From Tricholomella constricta (taxonomy: Eukaryota > Basidiomycota > Agaricomycetes > Agaricales > Lyophyllaceae), in contig JAACJP010000009.1 in NCBI GenBank assembly GCA_013368375.1, positions 744,001-808,000 on the forward strand: a stretch of DNA of 64,000 bases, in the 5' to 3' direction. This document shows, one piece after another, positions 61,244 to 64,000 of the stretch. The notes under the pieces are model-generated. The model was not told the origin of the DNA. It saw nothing but the letters and a program-made list of their open reading frames with translations, and searched no databases. Each line of letters opens with the position of its first letter. The first letter of the stretch is position 1. Position numbers and translations under genes: made by a program.

Positions 61244-63028
61244 ATGTTTCGTCAACTGATACGCAGAACGAGTCCAGCTACCCTTCTACCCATACGACCA
61301 CCCCGTACTCCCTTTGTTGCTAGATGTCTGTTCCGTTCACCTCCAGCGGTGATAACACCGAGGATAGCAGCCGCTACCTTCCATTCGACACCTCGCAGGC
61401 AAGGTGGACCGCTTATCCCATTCTTTGCCGCGATGCTCAAGGTAAGCTTCAGCATAGCACAAAAAAAGTCACGCTAAATATGTATAGTCTAGGCGTCAAC
61501 GTCATTGGAACTGGCACGAACCGCAGCGCGAATAGTTCTGACCTTTATGCCGGTCATCCTTCTCACAAACGCCAGATCCAAAAAGAATATGAAGTATGCT
61601 GCTCTTCATGGCGTCCCAAAATCCGAGGAAAGTGAGGCAAGGGCATTGAAACAGATACGACATCGTAAATTTCTGCTGTACGGGCTCCTCCTCGTTCCTA
61701 TGACCTTGTTCTGGGCAACTATAGTTGCGAGTTTGGAGAAAACTCCTTTGACGGGAAGGTTTGTTCGCAACATTCTATCAGAAGCCTCACATCATGTTAA
61801 TATTCTATGTAGATGGAGACTGATCATTCTCTCTCCCGAGGAGGAGGAGGAAATCGCAGCACAGCTCGCGGGACCCGGCTGGTACAATGCAGTTGGTGAG
61901 ATTCTCTCGCAAGACGGCCCCCCGAAAATTATACCCAGCACGGACTGGAGACATGCCTGGGTGGACGCAACCCTGCGGAAATTGGAAGCGACGATCCCGA
62001 TACTTATGAAAGAGCCAGAAATGTACCCCCAGTGGTTAGATGAGCACGAAGACCACCCGCCTATGCCTCCGCCTGCTGCGTATCCTTTGCTTTCCCGTCC
62101 CCGTGCTTCCGAGTATATTCGACGTATCTGCGAGACAATCTGTGAAGGTCAACGCAAAGTGCAACCCATGCCACACTCGATTTCAGGTCCGCCTTACTCG
62201 CTGTTACTGGTTGACAAGCCAGATGCATCGAATGCATTTTCCTACGGCTTTGGCCCTGACGGCGGTGGTGGTATCGTCGTGTACTCGGGCTTCCTCAATG
62301 ATGTCTTTTCGAGAGCGCCCCCTATGCCTGAACCTCCTCCCATCGTGCAGGGTTCATGGTGGTCCCTCTTTGTTGGAAGTCTTTTCTCATCCTCCCTTTC
62401 GCCACAACGCCATCCTACTCCCACACCAGAGCAGACCTCTGAACTTGCTATTTTGCTAGCGCACGAGTTGGCACATCTGGTGCTATCTCACCACTTAGAA
62501 TCCCTGTCATCGGCGACCGTCATCATCCCGGGAACTATCTCGATGCTAACAGATATCATCAGAGTTCTCATCTTCCCCCTAACCATGTTATTTGGTCCTT
62601 TCGTAAACGATGCTGTCGCGCAGCTCGGCAAAGTTGGATCTGGGGAGCTGATTAAAGTCGGAGAGCTCTGTACGAATATGCACCAGGAGATCGAGGCTGA
62701 TGTTGTGTCGGCGAGGTGCGCTATCCCTCTCTCTGTTGTCCTCCCAAATTCACTAATCTTGGCTGATAGGCTCTTGGCTCATGCCGGGTTTGACGCTCGT
62801 AATGCTGTGAAATTTTGGGAAGTCCGTTCTGGGACCATGACTGAGTGTTCGAGGACGGACTTAGAGCCGACGCACGAAATCAATATCGCACGGCGGATAA
62901 TGGGCTCGACACATCCGGTCAACGAACTGCGGATAAAGGGCCTGAAGGATGAGCTCGCCCGATGGGAAGCTGAGCAGCGGGCCGCCATTCTGCGTTTTAA
63001 AGGGGCTGCACAAGGGGCTGGAACCTAA
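61244..63028 (+). CDS. OMA1: Oma1-like mitochondrial M48 metalloprotease
   Basis: Inner-membrane zinc peptidase that in yeast and animals acts in stress-induced processing. The ATG at 61244 begins MFRQLIRRTSPATLLPIRPP, an Arg-rich presequence. Exon 1 ends near 61439. After an intron the protein continues through LELARTAARIVLTFMPVILL and a membrane segment FLLYGLLLVPMTLFWATIVA (about 61671-61730). Another intron precedes WRLIILSPEEEEEIAAQL. The zinc site is AHELAHLVL (HExxH, about 62460-62486), with the third ligand Glu in HQEIEADVVSARC (about 62680-62720). The stop is at 63028. The HExxH plus EIEAD pairing is typical of M48C. The catalytic residues are intact. Confidence 0.88.
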
Positions 63029-63646
63029 AGGGAATACAAGGGCAGTGTTCCATTTATTTGTAAGTGCTCAGGTACACCATAATCGTTTGCTTTGGTTTCT
63101 TCAAAATCAACGTGTAATTCTAAAGTTCTTATCTATAGTTCAAAGCATATCACTTTCATTATATATACTCTATCCTTTGCATCCCCCACTCATTGTTCTA
63201 GGTAGCTGATTATACAATACATAATGACATTCGAACAAGTTTTGTCGCGCGAGAAACGACACCTCTACTACTGTGCACTATGTATGGAGCAGGTGTTGCC
63301 TTGCAAATGACCTGCCACGGAACGAGGATGTAGAATTCTATCATACCGCAGGATCCGCAAGATATCAAATATGTGGTTACGTGATGAAGTCAGTTTATAC
63401 TGCACCACTGAGCTAAGAGGCAGGGCATAGCGTCAGATACGGATATCCTAAGCCTGCAGGTTCAAGGAGTATGCCTTTAGGAGACTAGGCATAGCCAAAC
63501 TTTATTGATACTTACTATACTAAATTACGACACAGTCCTCTACACCAGGGGCCGACAAATGACCGATCATCAAAAAATACCTTGGGCCAACGGACAAGTC
63601 TCAACGTTGTCCCACGGGACGTTCTCCTACCACTCCTAGATCGACA
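63029..63646. other. Intergenic region with a tRNA-like half on the minus strand
   Basis: No protein gene. On the minus strand near 63423-63385 a sequence TTAGCTCAGTGGTGCAG resembles a tRNA D arm with box A, and a following TTCATCA could be an anticodon loop. The matching stems and a proper T arm are missing, so no tRNA is called. Confidence 0.4.
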
Positions 63647-64000
63647 ATGTCTTCGCCACGTAGCACGCTGCTCTGGGGGGTTCTCGTACCCCCGCTAGTC
63701 GCTCTCTACTTTGTCTACACCTTGCAGCTCCATGTCATTGTCCCCGAGCTCACTGACATCAAAGAATATCCTGGGCTTTTCTTGAAGGTCTTCTTTTATG
63801 TGTTCAAGCCGCCGCTGGGATCCGCAGGATATGAGGACCTCTTTCAAAAAATTCGATCGGGTGATACACGAGAGCCCTTTGTTCGCCATGTAGTTGCGGT
63901 CGGGGACCTACATGGCGATTTGCCTAATGCAAGGAAAGTATTACAGTTCTCTGGGGTCACAGATGACTTCGGGAACTGGACGGGGCATGCGGACTTTTTT
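63647..64000 (+). CDS. Membrane-anchored Shelph-like metallophosphoesterase, 5' part (cut by window end)
   Basis: The ATG at 63647 begins MSSPRSTLLWGVLVPPLVAL and the hydrophobic run continues to about residue 31, a signal anchor. After LFLKVFFYVFKPPLG comes VRHVVAVGDLHGDLPNARKV (about 63886-63945), the first metal-binding GDxHG block of calcineurin-type phosphoesterases. The DLHGD form and the LQFSGV continuation resemble bacterial-like (Shewanella-type) protein phosphatases. Only about 118 codons lie in the window, so the other metal-binding blocks cannot be checked. Confidence 0.7.
   Translation, partial: MSSPRSTLLWGVLVPPLVALYFVYTLQLHVIVPELTDIKEYPGLFLKVFFYVFKPPLGSAGYEDLFQKIRSGDTREPFVRHVVAVGDLHGDLPNARKVLQFSGVTDDFGNWTGHADFF

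Overview
This window is nuclear DNA of a filamentous basidiomycete, most likely an agaricomycete mushroom-forming fungus. Genes are compact and split by many introns of about 45-65 nt with GTRNGY donors. The neighbours include a multi-intron CCT5, a PP2A catalytic subunit, a cytochrome c oxidase zinc subunit, Ctu2, a type I metacaspase, a seven-span membrane protein typical of agaricomycetes and a CFEM protein. No species assignment is possible by eye.

Layout. 1-25.7 kb is mainly host genes: an Srs2/UvrD-like helicase cut by the window start (-), metacaspase (+), a Ppn2-like membrane metallophosphoesterase (-), a mitochondrial-type unknown (+), a seven-span membrane protein (+), an AIG2-like gamma-glutamylcyclotransferase (-), Ctu2 (+), uridine kinase (+), a secreted SGNH/GDSL hydrolase (+), Cox4 (+), a decayed stretch, and a secreted Ala/Thr-rich protein with repeated Cys modules (+). 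25.7-26.7 kb holds a GPI-type CFEM protein (-) whose 5' side carries a 246-bp MITE-like element with 60-bp inverted repeats.

27-34.1 kb is a non-LTR retrotransposon (LINE) with a single intact reading frame of about 2,300 codons: an ORF1-like part, endonuclease, reverse transcriptase, RNase H and a Cys/His knuckle.

36-47.9 kb is the most striking region: two directly repeated 6-kb units joined head to tail. Each has a minus-strand Crypton tyrosine recombinase (R...HxxR...Y plus a GCR1_C-like C-terminus) and a convergent plus-strand gene of unknown function. TATG occurs at the left end, at the junction and at the right end, which fits site-specific insertion of one circular element beside another. 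Unit 1 looks intact. The unit-2 recombinase is frameshifted by a 52-nt deletion between 7-bp direct repeats.

48-64 kb returns to host genes: PP2A catalytic subunit (-) and CCT5 (+) sharing a 159-bp intergenic space, a decayed protein kinase (-), an intron-containing tRNA pair (a decayed Gln-like gene abutting a good tRNA-Asp), a PfkB-family kinase (-), an Acl4-like TPR chaperone (-), an unknown basidiomycete protein (+), Svf1 (+), an Oma1-like M48 protease (+) and the start of a Shelph-like metallophosphoesterase (+) cut by the window end.

Exon boundaries were inferred by eye from splice consensus and reading-frame continuity. Outer coordinates are more reliable than individual introns. Family names rest on recognised motifs, not on a database search.
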